Below are positions 1 through 9,100 of a stretch of DNA of 64,000 bases, one piece after another. The notes below the pieces were generated by a model. The model was not told the origin of the DNA, did no database searches, and saw only the letters and a list, made by a program, of their open reading frames with translations. The DNA is taken from positions 1,178,001 through 1,242,000 of the forward strand of contig NZ_PYVX01000001.1 of NCBI RefSeq assembly GCF_003056305.1, in the 5' to 3' direction. The stretch's first letter is position 1. The number at the start of each line of letters is the position of its first letter. Origin of the DNA: Halomonas denitrificans (lineage in GTDB: Bacteria; Pseudomonadota; Gammaproteobacteria; Pseudomonadales; Halomonadaceae). Made by a program: the position numbers and the translations under genes.

Positions 1-1
1 C

Positions 2-385
2 AAGGCCAAGAGCAAGCTCGGCACCCCGGGCAGCGTCAGCCACATGTTCGACCACTGCGCCATCCTCGCCTTCAAGGGCGATGACGAGGAGGCCACCCTC
101 GAGGCGCTGATGGAGGCCGATGTCGACGTCACCGACATCGAGAACGAGGCGGGCCAGATCACCGTCTTCGCCCCCCACACCGAGTACGCCAAGGCCAAGC
201 AGGCGCTGCTCGACGCCTTCGGCGAGCTCGACTTCGAGGTCGACGAGATCCAGTTCGTGCCCCAGACCGTGACCCCGGTCGCGGGCGACGACGTGGCGAT
301 GTTCGACAAGCTGATGGATACCCTCAACGACCTGGACGACGTGCAGAACGTCTTCCACAACGCCGAGGTCGAGGGCCGGGCGTAA
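2..385 (+). CDS. yebC: YebC/PmpR family regulator, 3' part
   Basis: C-terminal 127 residues of a YebC/PmpR (TACO1-like) protein; the 5' half lies before the window. The open frame runs in from base 2 through KLGTPGSVSHMF, a conserved YebC block, and continues with the acidic C-terminal domain (DVTDIENEAG, FVPQTVTP, LDDVQNVFHNAEV). Family members bind DNA as regulators or assist ribosomes at polyproline stretches; which role applies here cannot be told from sequence. The ATG at 44 is internal, not a start. Confidence 0.93.
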   Translation, partial: KAKSKLGTPGSVSHMFDHCAILAFKGDDEEATLEALMEADVDVTDIENEAGQITVFAPHTEYAKAKQALLDAFGELDFEVDEIQFVPQTVTPVAGDDVAMFDKLMDTLNDLDDVQNVFHNAEVEGRA

Positions 386-405
386 CGCCCGGGCGCTCCC
401 GGCGC

Positions 406-957
406 CTAGTCGCGGGGTCCCACCGGGACCATCAGGTGCTGGTAGTCGGTGCCCTGCCACATCAGGTAGGGGCCGCCGCCATGCGGATCGCTGGAGTAGC
501 CCTCGAGCAGCGCCGCCGGGGCGATGAGCATCAGGTGCGGTCCCTCCTCGACCCAGGCGTTGTCGCCGGTCGGCGCCTGGGCGTAGGGATCGACGAGGCT
601 CGCCCCCTCGTCGCCGGCCAGCATGTAGGCGATGCCCAGCGCATCGACCGTGATCGGCTGCTTGTGCTGCCAGGCCATGGCCCAGTGCATCCAGGCCTCG
701 TCGAGGCACATCGGGGCGGTGCCTTCGAGGGTCGGCGGCGTCGGCAGGCAGGTATAGCCGTTCGCGCCCTCCTTCAGCACCGTGCCCTCCCAGTCGACCA
801 CCTTGGCGCCCTCCGCCAGGCCCGGCGCCGCCGCCGCCAGGGCGTCGTCGATCAGCGCCTGATCGGCCAGGGCCGGCCCGCTCCCGGCCAGGCTCGCCAG
901 CAGCGCGGCCAGGCCCGCTGCAACCCCGCCCTTCCTTCCGCCATCCAGGTGTTTCAT
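406..957 (-). CDS. putative secreted protein, unknown function
   Basis: 183 residues. The N-terminus has a basic stretch followed by an Ala/Leu-rich hydrophobic segment ending at ALADQ near residue 32, consistent with a Sec signal peptide, so the product is probably periplasmic. The mature part carries two Cys (TCLPTPP, MCLDEAW) that could form a disulfide, and a C-terminus rich in Gly, His and Tyr (DPHGGGPYLMWQGTDYQHLM). I recognise no domain. It stands alone, convergent with yebC. Confidence 0.7.
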   Translation of the reverse strand: MKHLDGGRKGGVAAGLAALLASLAGSGPALADQALIDDALAAAAPGLAEGAKVVDWEGTVLKEGANGYTCLPTPPTLEGTAPMCLDEAWMHWAMAWQHKQPITVDALGIAYMLAGDEGASLVDPYAQAPTGDNAWVEEGPHLMLIAPAALLEGYSSDPHGGGPYLMWQGTDYQHLMVPVGPRD

Positions 958-1145
958 CGTCGCACCTCACCGTGACGTGCCCACGCGAGCACTCGGCTTC
1001 AGTACAGCGGCGAATGGCCTCGGCGGCCAGCGGGAGGGCGAAAAATCATCGGGAGCATCGGGCGGGCGCCTCGCGAAGGTCTGGCGCCCGGGAGGGTTGC
1101 CCGTCAGGCGCCCGAGGTCTCGGTCGGGGCCCGACGGGCGGTGGA

Positions 1146-1580
1146 TCACTCCACCGTGATGGTGATGGCCTCGGAGGTCACCGGCGGGTCGAAGCTCAGG
1201 TGGCCGGCGTCCATGAACAGCAGCTGCAGGGTGTGTTCCCCGGGCGCAAGCTCGAGCTCGACCTCGGTCTGGCCGCCGCCGAAGTGGCGCAGGGTCTCGC
1301 TTGACGGCAGCGGCTGGTCGAGGTCCACCTCGTCCAGCGGCGTGTCGACCAGCAGGTGGTGGTGGCCGGTGCCCTCACGCTCGGTCCCGGCGGGCGCCAC
1401 GCCCATGCCCGAGAGGCCCATGCGCACGGTGACAGGGCTCTCGACCGTCGCCCCCGCCTGGGGCGAGATGAAGTAGACCTCGCTGCCCTCGGGGGCCGCG
1501 CTGCGCTCCGTCTGAGCCATGGCCGTGGAGGCCAGCAACAGGCTGCCGGCCAGTCCCAGGCCTGCGATCCAGTGTTTCAT
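1146..1580 (-). CDS. DUF4399 domain secreted protein
   Basis: 144 residues starting at the ATG at 1580, which has AAGGAG about 6 nt upstream; a longer in-frame start at 1631 would put 17 unlikely residues ahead of the signal peptide. Residues 1-22 (MKHWIAGLGLAGSLLLASTAMA) form a Sec signal. The mature domain (VYFISPQAGATVESPVTVRMGLSGMGV, GHHHLLVDTPLD, LAPGEHTLQLLFMD) matches my memory of the DUF4399 beta-sandwich family of small periplasmic proteins with a conserved His cluster. Function unknown; the HHH motif could bind metal. Confidence 0.85.
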   Translation of the reverse strand: MKHWIAGLGLAGSLLLASTAMAQTERSAAPEGSEVYFISPQAGATVESPVTVRMGLSGMGVAPAGTEREGTGHHHLLVDTPLDEVDLDQPLPSSETLRHFGGGQTEVELELAPGEHTLQLLFMDAGHLSFDPPVTSEAITITVE

Positions 1581-1745
1581 GACGCCTCTCCTTGTCGCTA
1601 TACGCTGATAGGGTCCGTTGAGATCGTCCATCGAGACCCGATGGGCGAAGGGGACGGGAGCGCCGCGTCGAACGGCGCCCCGACCGCCCCAAAAGCCTAG
1701 TCGAACATCCCGGATGCCGACACGACCAGAAGCGCCGGGCGCGGC

Positions 1746-1943
1746 TCAGCGCGGGCCGTCCTCGCGGTCGCAGCCCAGCGCGCCGCCGCGGGCCCAGTGC
1801 TCGCCGTCCACCTCCTGGAAGAAGACCTGCACGGACTCCGGCGAGTTGCCGTAGACCTCCTCGAACGCCTCGGTGATGCGCCGGGCCAGCTCGCGCTTGT
1901 GCTCGACGCTGCCGGGAAACTGCTGGATGGTGACGATGGGCAT
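1746..1943 (-). CDS. 4-oxalocrotonate tautomerase-family protein
   Basis: 65 residues starting MPIVTIQQFPG; removing Met exposes Pro-1, the general base of the tautomerase superfamily. I chose the ATG at 1943 for that reason over the in-frame ATG at 1979, which would bury the proline. The rest fits a short 4-OT subunit (ELARRITEAFEEVYGNSPESVQVFFQEV). A longer C-terminal tail (GALGCDREDGPR) is atypical. Substrate unknown; such proteins isomerise enol/keto acids as small oligomers in the cytoplasm. Confidence 0.85.
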   Translation of the reverse strand: MPIVTIQQFPGSVEHKRELARRITEAFEEVYGNSPESVQVFFQEVDGEHWARGGALGCDREDGPR

Positions 1944-1981
1944 GCTCGGCTCCTCGGGGTCGCAATGATGGGCGCCCAAGA

Positions 1982-2008
1982 TAGCAGAAACCCGCCTCGC
2001 GGCGGGTT
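1982..2008 (-). terminator. intrinsic terminator after the RIO kinase gene
   Basis: Perfect 8-bp inverted repeat AACCCGCC/GGCGGGTT (1989-1996 and 2001-2008) with a 4-nt loop; on the minus strand it is followed by TTTCT. It lies 25 nt after the kinase stop. Confidence 0.7.
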
Positions 2009-2032
2009 GGCTGGGATTCTGATTGGCGGCGC

Positions 2033-2935
2033 TCAGGACTCGTCGTGGTCGGCCCGCCAGTCGGCCGCGGCCTCGGCCACGGCGGCGTCGCGGTCGCCGC
2101 TGAGCAGGGCTCGCCGCTCTTCCTCCTCCTCGCGCACGTCGTCGATCACGGTCATCAGCTCGTCCACGTCGACCTCGCTGGTGTCGTGCTCGAAGCAGCC
2201 GGTCAGCTCGCTCTCCGGGTGCAGCTCGCCGGCCTCATAGAGCGACCAGATCTCCTTGCCGTAGTCGGTGGCCAGCAGCTCCGGGGCGAAGCGGCCGAAG
2301 TAGCGGCGCATGTTGTCGACGTCGCGCTCGAACATCCAGGCGGCGCTGTTGTTGCCGGCGGCATCCACCGCCTGGGGCAGGTCGATGATCACCGGCCCGT
2401 CGGCGGCGAGCAGCACGTTGAACTCGGAGAGGTCACCGTGCACCAGGCCGGCGCAGAGCATGCGCACCACGTCACCGATCACCTTGGCGTAGTGGGCCCG
2501 GGCCTCGTCGGCCGTCAGGGTCACGTCGTCCAGCCGCGGGGCGGTCAGCCCCTCGGCGTCGGTGATCATCTCCATCAGCAGCACGCCGTCGATGAAGCCA
2601 TAGGGCCTGGGCACCCGTACCTCGGCGGCCGCCAGCCGGTAGAGGGCATCGACCTCGGCGTTGAGCCAGGCCTGCTCCTGCTCCTTCTGGCCGTAGCGGG
2701 TCTTCTTGGCCATGGCCCGGGAGCGGCGGCTGTTGCGCTCGCGGCGCCCCTCCTGGTACTGCACGGCCTGCTTGAAGCTGCGCTGCTTGGCCTCCTTGAA
2801 GACCTTGGCGCAGCGCCGCTCGCCGTGGGAGCGCACCACGAACACCTGGGCTTCCTTGCCGCTCATCAGCTGGCCCTCGACCTCGTCGATCAGGCCATCC
2901 TCTACCAGCGGCTGTAATCTCTTGGGTATCTTCAT
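2033..2935 (-). CDS. RIO1-type serine protein kinase
   Basis: 300 residues, ATG start. RIO-family hallmarks: SGKEAQVFVV in place of a normal P-loop, lysine in CAKVFKEA, catalytic loop HGDLSEFNVLL and metal-binding IIDLPQAVD. The segment between the first two (residues ~50-90) is rich in Arg/Lys/Gln and likely disordered. The C-terminus is very acidic (VDVDELMTVIDDVREEEEE). RIO1 kinases in archaea and eukaryotes act in small-subunit maturation; bacterial homologues like this one (PA4780-like) have no settled role. Monocistronic, with its own terminator. Confidence 0.9.
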   Translation of the reverse strand: MKIPKRLQPLVEDGLIDEVEGQLMSGKEAQVFVVRSHGERRCAKVFKEAKQRSFKQAVQYQEGRRERNSRRSRAMAKKTRYGQKEQEQAWLNAEVDALYRLAAAEVRVPRPYGFIDGVLLMEMITDAEGLTAPRLDDVTLTADEARAHYAKVIGDVVRMLCAGLVHGDLSEFNVLLAADGPVIIDLPQAVDAAGNNSAAWMFERDVDNMRRYFGRFAPELLATDYGKEIWSLYEAGELHPESELTGCFEHDTSEVDVDELMTVIDDVREEEEERRALLSGDRDAAVAEAAADWRADHDES

Positions 2936-3000
2936 GTCACCACGTTGGCATAGAACCCGGCGGCGGGGTACGCCCCGGGCGAATCGCGTTGCCGGCTCGC

Positions 3001-4395
3001 TCAGCGACGGAGGCGACGGGCCCGGAAGCTGCGTCCCTTGATCCTGCCGTTGGCCAGCTGGTCCAGGGCCGCAGCGACGACGTCGCGACGCACGGCCACA
3101 TAGGCGCTGTTGGCCAGCACCTTGATCTTGCCCACCTGATCGCCGGCGATCCCGCCCTCGCCGGTGAGGGCGCCGAGGATGTCGCCGGGGCGCACCTTCT
3201 GCTTCTTGCCGGCGCCGAGCTCCAGCGTCGCCATGGCCGGCGTGAAGGGCGCGCGCTCCAGCACCGCGCGGGAGGGCAGCGGCTCCGGGGCGAGGGTCTC
3301 GCCGAGGAAGTCGGCGAGGCGCGCCAGGCGGTACTCCTCCTGCTCGGCCACCAGGGTGCAGGCCACCCCGGAGCCGCCGGCGCGGCCGGTGCGCCCGATG
3401 CGGTGGACGTGCACCTCGAGCTCGCGGGCGATGCGGTAGTTGAACACCGCGTCCAGCGACGCGATGTCGAGCCCGCGGGCGGCCACGTCGGTGGCTACCA
3501 GGATCGAGGCGCTGCCGTTGGCGAACAGCGCCAGCAGGCGGTCGCGGTCACGCTGCTCCAGGTCGCCGTGCAGTGCCAGGGCGCTGAAACCCGCGTCGTT
3601 CAGGGCCTCGGCGACCTCGTCGGTCTCGCGCTTGGTGTTGCAGAAGACCGCGCTGGCGGCGGGCCGGACGTGCAGCAGCAGGCGGCGCAGCGCCTCGAAG
3701 CGCGCCGACTCGTCGGCCACCCGGTAGAAGTGCTGGCGGATGGTGGTGTCGTCATGGGGCTCGTCGACCTCCACCGTGACCGGCTCGCGCATCAGCCGCT
3801 CGGCGATGGGCCGGATGGCCTCGGCATAGGTGGCACTGAACAGCAGCAGCTGCCGGTGCGCCGGGGTCTCGGCGATGATCGCCTCCATGGCGGCCTGAAA
3901 GCCCATGTCGAGCATGCGATCGGCCTCGTCCAGCACCAGGGTCTCGAGCCCGGCGAGGTCGAGCGCGCCCTTGCGCAGGTGCTCCTCCACCCGCCCGGGA
4001 GTGCCGACGACGAGGTGGGCGCCGTGCTCCAGGGAGGCGCGCTGGGGCCCCAGGGGCGCGCCGCCGCACAGGGTCAGCACCTTGACGTTGGGCAGGCTGC
4101 GCGCCAGGCGACGCAGCTCGCCGGCCACCTGGTCGGCGAGCTCCCGGGTCGGACAGAGCACCAGCCCCTGCACCCGGGAGGACGAGAGCGTCAGCCGCGA
4201 GAGCAGCCCCAGGCCGAAGGCCGCGGTCTTGCCCGAGCCGGTCTTCGCCCGGGCGATCACGTCGCGCCCCGCCAGCATAGGCGGCAGGCTCTCGGCCTGG
4301 ATCGGCGTCATGGTGCGATAGCCCAGCGTGGCGAGGTTGGACAGCAGTTCCGGCGCCAGCGGCAGCGCGGCGAAATCGGCAGAGGAATCAGACAC
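3001..4395 (-). CDS. dbpA: ATP-dependent RNA helicase DbpA
   Basis: DEAD-box helicase of 464 residues from the GTG at 4395 (VSDSSADFAALPLAPELL), the usual DbpA N-terminus; an ATG at 4497 would add 34 atypical residues. Visible motifs: Q-motif (MTPIQAESLPP), I (AKTGSGKT), Ia (PTRELADQ), II (LDEADRMLDMGF), III (FSATY), V (ATDVAARGLD), VI (HRIGRTGRAG). The C-terminal ~75 residues match the DbpA RRM-like domain that recognises 23S rRNA hairpin 92, so the role is late 50S assembly. Divergent from the hydrogenase cluster. Confidence 0.93.
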   Translation of the reverse strand: MSDSSADFAALPLAPELLSNLATLGYRTMTPIQAESLPPMLAGRDVIARAKTGSGKTAAFGLGLLSRLTLSSSRVQGLVLCPTRELADQVAGELRRLARSLPNVKVLTLCGGAPLGPQRASLEHGAHLVVGTPGRVEEHLRKGALDLAGLETLVLDEADRMLDMGFQAAMEAIIAETPAHRQLLLFSATYAEAIRPIAERLMREPVTVEVDEPHDDTTIRQHFYRVADESARFEALRRLLLHVRPAASAVFCNTKRETDEVAEALNDAGFSALALHGDLEQRDRDRLLALFANGSASILVATDVAARGLDIASLDAVFNYRIARELEVHVHRIGRTGRAGGSGVACTLVAEQEEYRLARLADFLGETLAPEPLPSRAVLERAPFTPAMATLELGAGKKQKVRPGDILGALTGEGGIAGDQVGKIKVLANSAYVAVRRDVVAAALDQLANGRIKGRSFRARRLRR

Positions 4396-4629
4396 GTAAT
4401 AGACCTGCGGGAAGAAGCGGGCGGCGTGGCGGAACGCGATGACGGCGGGCGCCGACGGGCCGGGACCACGGAAGCGAGGATGAAAGCCGCCCATCATAGC
4501 AGAAAGTGCGGTATATCGCCCGTAAGTGGCCAGGCCGGAAGAAGCGCGCCCGCTCTTCTACAGTGACGTAGAGGAGTACCGGGCGGGACGCCTCGCCCAC
4601 GCCCGCCGAACAGGGAGCCGATGCCGACC
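4396..4629. promoter_or_regulatory. divergent dbpA / hyp intergenic region
   Basis: 234 bp between the GTG of dbpA and the ATG of hypC. Towards dbpA a TATGAT -10-like hexamer is visible on the minus strand near 4490-4500. An imperfect inverted repeat (GAAGAAGCG ... CGCTCTTC, 4538-4558) sits about 70 bp upstream of hypC and could be an operator. I see no Fnr/Anr-type TTGAT-N4-ATCAA site and no sigma-54 element. No gene is supported here. Confidence 0.35.
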
Positions 4630-4887
4630 ATGTGCCTGGCCATCCCCATGCAGATCACCCGCCTCGACGGCGACACGGCGCGCGCGACCTCGCGCGGCAT
4701 CGAGCGCGACATCGACCTGATGCTGGTCCGGGACCAGCCCCTCGCCGTGGGCGACTTCGTCATCGTGCACGTCGGCTACGCCCTGCAGCGCCTCGAGCCC
4801 GACGATGCCCTGGCGACCTGGCGATTGCTCGACGAGATGGAGGGCGCCGACGAGGCGGACGATGAGGGAGCCCCGGGACGTGCATGA
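4630..4887 (+). CDS. hypC: hydrogenase maturation factor HypC
   Basis: 85 residues beginning MCLAIPMQI. Cys2, exposed after Met removal, is essential for holding the Fe(CN)2CO precursor with HypD, so the ATG at 4630 is chosen over the one at 4621. Small OB-fold chaperone that carries the iron cofactor to the large subunit. The C-terminal tail is acidic (EMEGADEADDEGA). First gene of the maturation operon; its stop overlaps the hypA start by 8 nt. Confidence 0.95.
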   Translation: MCLAIPMQITRLDGDTARATSRGIERDIDLMLVRDQPLAVGDFVIVHVGYALQRLEPDDALATWRLLDEMEGADEADDEGAPGRA

Positions 4888-5257
4888 GCTGAGCCTCTGC
4901 CGGTCGCTGATCCGCCAGGCCGCCCGGGTCGCCGCCGAGCACGGCGCGCCGCGCATCCGCCGCCTCTGCGTGCGCATCGGGCCGCTTTCCGGCGTCGAGG
5001 TCGCGCTGATGCGCGAGGCCTTCCCGCTGGCGAGCCGCGACACCCCCGCCGAGGGCGCGCGACTGGAGATCGCGACCGCGCCGGTGCGGGTGCACTGCCC
5101 CCGCTGCGCGCAGGAAACCGAGGCCCGGGTAAACGACCTGACCTGCCCCCGCTGCGGCGACTGGCAAACCCGGCTGACCGGCGGCGACGAGCTGCTGCTG
5201 GTCAGCGTCGACCTCGCCGCATCCGCCATCGAATCTCCCACTCCCTCGAACCCCTAG
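4880..5257 (+). CDS. hypA: hydrogenase nickel-insertion protein HypA
   Basis: 125 residues from a GTG start reading VHELSLCRSL, which leaves the required M-H-E nickel-binding N-terminus (His2). The zinc site is the pair CPRC and CPRC (residues ~74-96). With HypB it inserts Ni into the large subunit. Upstream in-frame ATGs (4805, 4862) lie inside hypC and would bury His2. Overlaps hypC by 8 nt, implying translational coupling. Confidence 0.94.
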   Translation: MHELSLCRSLIRQAARVAAEHGAPRIRRLCVRIGPLSGVEVALMREAFPLASRDTPAEGARLEIATAPVRVHCPRCAQETEARVNDLTCPRCGDWQTRLTGGDELLLVSVDLAASAIESPTPSNP

Positions 5258-5268
5258 GAGGTCCAATC

Positions 5269-6108
5269 GTGTGCCAGACCTGCGGCTGCGCCCTGCCCGA
5301 CCACCTGCAGCACGCCTCGAGCGAGCACGACGTCCACACCGTGGCGGTGCTCGAGGGGCTGAAGGCCCACAACGACGCGGCCGCGGGGCACAACCGCGCG
5401 CACTTCGACCGCGCCGGGCTGCTGGTCGTCAACCTGATGTCCTCCCCCGGCGCCGGCAAGACGCGCCTGCTGGAGGCCACCATCGAGGCGCTCGGCGGCC
5501 GCCACCGGCTGGCGGTGATCGAGGGCGACCTGGAGACCGAGAACGACGCCCGGCGCATCCGCGCCAAGGGCGTGCCGGCGGTGCAGATCACCACCGGCAG
5601 CGCCTGCCACCTGGACGCGACGATGGTGCACCGCGCCCTCCACGCCTTGCCGCTGGAGGACCTCGATATCCTGTTCATCGAGAACGTCGGCAACCTGGTC
5701 TGCCCGGCGAGCTTCGACCTGGGCCAGCACGCCAGCGTCACCCTGCTCTCGACCCCGGAAGGCGACGACAAGCCGCTCAAGTACCCGGTCATGTTCCGCC
5801 AAAGCGACCTGGTGCTGATCACCAAGGCGGACCTGCTGCCGGTGCTCGACGACTTCGAGGTCGCGGCGGTGGAAGCCCACATGCGCCGGCTCGCCTCCCC
5901 CGCCCCGGTGCTCGCGCTGAGCAGCAGGACGGGGCCGCTCGATGCCTGGCTCGCCTGGCTCGAGACCGGCCTCGCCGAGCGGCGCCGGCACGTCTTTCGC
6001 CCGGCGCCGGATGGCGAACGCCTGCTGACGCGCCCCGGCGCTCCCTACCATGCGCCCGACCATGCGCAGGACCACCCGCTCGACTCTTCGAGATCGCCCG
6101 CGCCATGA
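5269..6108 (+). CDS. hypB: hydrogenase nickel-incorporation GTPase HypB
   Basis: 279 residues from a GTG with an excellent AGGAGG site 7 nt upstream. Starts MCQTCGC, the CxxCGC high-affinity nickel site of the E. coli type. G-domain: P-loop SSPGAGKT, ENVGNLVCPASFDLG (metal site C and switch), ITKADLL as NKxD. There is no His-rich nickel-storage stretch. An extra C-terminal tail of about 45 residues (after WLETGLAERRRH) is Pro/His/Asp-rich and of unknown role. Ends in an ATGA overlap with the next gene. Confidence 0.95.
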   Translation: MCQTCGCALPDHLQHASSEHDVHTVAVLEGLKAHNDAAAGHNRAHFDRAGLLVVNLMSSPGAGKTRLLEATIEALGGRHRLAVIEGDLETENDARRIRAKGVPAVQITTGSACHLDATMVHRALHALPLEDLDILFIENVGNLVCPASFDLGQHASVTLLSTPEGDDKPLKYPVMFRQSDLVLITKADLLPVLDDFEVAAVEAHMRRLASPAPVLALSSRTGPLDAWLAWLETGLAERRRHVFRPAPDGERLLTRPGAPYHAPDHAQDHPLDSSRSPAP

Positions 6109-9100
6109 CGACGCTGTCTCCCGGCGACTGGCTGTCGCGCATCCGCGCCCTGCCCCGGCCGGCGTCAGGCCGCCTGCGGATCCTCAACGTCTGCGGCGGC
6201 CACGAGCGCACCATCACCCAGGCCGGCCTGCGCACGGTGCTGCCCGACCATCTCGAGCTGATCCCCGGACCGGGCTGCCCCGTCTGCGTCTGCCCCGAGG
6301 AGGATATCCAGGCCGCGGCGGCCTTGAGCCTCACCGAGGGGGTCATCGTCGCCACCTTCGGCGACATGGTGCGCGTGCCCTGCAACGCCCCGAAGCGCGA
6401 GCCCCGCTCCCTCCAGGAAGCCCGCGCCCAGGGCGGGCGGGTGGTGCCCATCGCCTCCCCGGGCGAGGCGCTGGCCCTGGCCCGACACCATCCGGACATG
6501 CGGGTGGTCTTCTTCGCCGCCGGCTTCGAGACGACCACCGCCCCTCTCGCCGCACTCTTCTCCCGCGACGACCTGCCGGAGAACCTGCTGCTGCTGCTCA
6601 GCGCCCGTCAAACCTGGCCGGCCGTGGCCCACCTGCTGGAGGATGGCCGGGCCGGCTTCGATGCGCTGATCGCCCCGGGGCACGTGGCCACCATCATGGG
6701 CGCCGAGCAGTGGCGCTTCGTGGCCGAGGCCCACGCCCTGCCCACCGCCGTGGCCGGCTTCACCCCGGGGCTGATCCTCGAGGGCCTCTACCGGGTGCTG
6801 AAGCAGGCGCTCGACCGCGCGCCCCGGCTGGAGAATGCCTACCCCCAGTGCGTCACCGCCGAGGGCAACCCCCGGGCGCGGGCACTGATCGATGCAACCT
6901 TCGCCATCGAAGCCGCCGATTGGCGCGGCATCGGCGCGCTGGCCGACTCGGGCTATGCCTGCCCGGCGGCGCTGGCCCACCGCGACGCCCGGCGGCGGTT
7001 TCCCGCCGTGTTCGAGGCCGCCTACGCCCGCCGCGGCGAGATGCCCCCCGGCTGCGACTGTGCCGCGGTGGTGCTGGGCCGGATCCGCCCTCCCGAGTGC
7101 CGGCTCTACGGCCGCGCCTGCACTCCGGACCGGCCGGTGGGCCCCTGCATGGTCTCCGACGAGGGCGCCTGCCGGATCTGGTGGGCGGGGGGTGTCCGCA
7201 CAGGCGAGGAGGCGAGCGCCCGGCGCATCCGGGCTACCTCGGCCGAGGCCGCGCCCGAGGCGCCCCCCGCCCTCGAGACGCGCCGCTGGGTGCTGACCGG
7301 CGTCGTCCAGGGCGTGGGCTTTCGCCCCTTCGTGAAGCGCCTGGCGAGCCGACTGAAGCTTGCCGGCGAGGTGAAAAACCGCGGCGGCGAGGTGGTGATC
7401 GAGGCCCAGGGCAGCGCCGAGCGGCTGGCCGCCTTCGAGCGCGCCCTGCTCGAGGAGGCCCCGCGGCTTTCGAGCCCGCGTATCGCCCGCCGCGAGACGA
7501 TCGAGGCGGCGCGGGCGGCGTCGTTTCTGATCCGGCCAAGCGACGGCGAGGACGCACCCGCGGGCCCGGTCCACCTGCCGCTGGACTCCCCGGTCTGCCC
7601 GGCCTGCCTGGCGGAGATGTACGACCCGCAGGACCGCCACTACCGCTACCCCTTCACCCACTGCGACCAGTGCGGCCCGCGCTACAGCGTGATCGAGCGG
7701 CTGCCCTATGATCGCGCACGCACCGCCCTCGGGGCCTTCCCGCTCTGCCCGGCCTGCCAGGCGGAGTACGACGACCCCGACAATCGACGCTGCCACGCCC
7801 AGTCGATCGGCTGTCCCGACTGTGGACCGCGGCTACGCCTGGTGGAGGACGACACGGAGACGACGGGCAACCACGAGGCGCTGGCGGCCGCCGTCGCGGC
7901 CCTCGACGCCGGGCGGATCGTCGCCGTGAAGGGCGTCGGCGGCTACCACCTGATGGTGGATGCGGGCCGGGCCGAGGCGGTAGCTACCCTGCGCGTGCGC
8001 AAGCAGCGCCCCCACAAGCCGCTCGCCGTGATGTTCCCCTGGCGGGGCGAGGACGGCCTGGGCGCCGTGCGCGAGCAAGTCCTGGTCGATCCGGCGGCCG
8101 CCGAGGCCCTGCTCAGTGACGAGCGCCCCATCGTTCTGCTGGCGAAGCGGGCCGAGGTCGTCCACACCGGCGGCCTCGCCGACGAGATCGCCCCCGGGCT
8201 CGACGAGGTCGGCGCCCTGCTGCCCTACGCCCCCCTGCACCACCTGCTGCTGGAGGCGCTAGGGCGCCCGCTGGTCGCCACCTCGGCCAACCTTTCAGGC
8301 GAGCCCCTGGTCACCGACCCGAAGGAAGCGGAGGCCCGCCTCGGCCGGGTCGCCGACGCCTTCCTGCACCACGACCGCCCCATCCTGCAGCCCGTCGACG
8401 ACGGCGTGAGGCGCCCCATCGCCGGCCGGGCGCGCCCCCTGCGCCTGGGGCGCGGCGCCACCCCCCTAGAGCTCGCACTGCCCGATCGGCTCTCGCAGCC
8501 CGTGCTCGCCGTGGGCGCCCATCAGAAGGCCACGGTCTGCCTCGCCTGGGAGAGTCGGCTGGTGCTGTCGCCGCATCTCGGCGAGCTCTCGAGCCTCGCC
8601 GCCCAGCACGCCTTCGAGCGCCAGGTCGAGAGCCTCTCACGACTCTACGGCGTACGCGCCGAGCGGGTCTTCCACGACGCCCACCCCGGCTACCACACCA
8701 GCCGCTGGGCCCGGGAGAGCGGCCTGCCCTGCCACGAGGTGGCCCACCACCATGCCCACGCCGCCGCGCTGTGCCTGGAGCACGGCCGCCTCCGGGAGCC
8801 GACCCTGGTCTTCGCCTGGGACGGCACCGGCCTCGGCCCGGACGGCACCCTGTGGGGCGGCGAGGCGCTCTACGGCCGCCCCGGCCATTGGCGACGGTTC
8901 GCCTCCTTCGCACCCTTCGCCCTGCCCGGCGGCGAAGCGGCCATCCGCGAGCCCTGGCGCCTGGCCGTGACGCTCGCCTGGCAGAGCGGCCTTCCGACGC
9001 CGGACGTCCCGGCAAGCGCCGACGAGCTCGCCCTGCTGCGCGGGATCTGGGAGCGACGCCTCAATTCGCCGACCTGCTCCGCCGCGGGCCGGCTCTTCGA

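Noticed and set aside
5271-6104. Upstream extension of the HypD-HypF frame through hypB
   Set aside because: This part reads low-complexity Arg/Pro/Gly sequence opposite a fully convincing hypB frame; HypD begins at the ATG at 6105.
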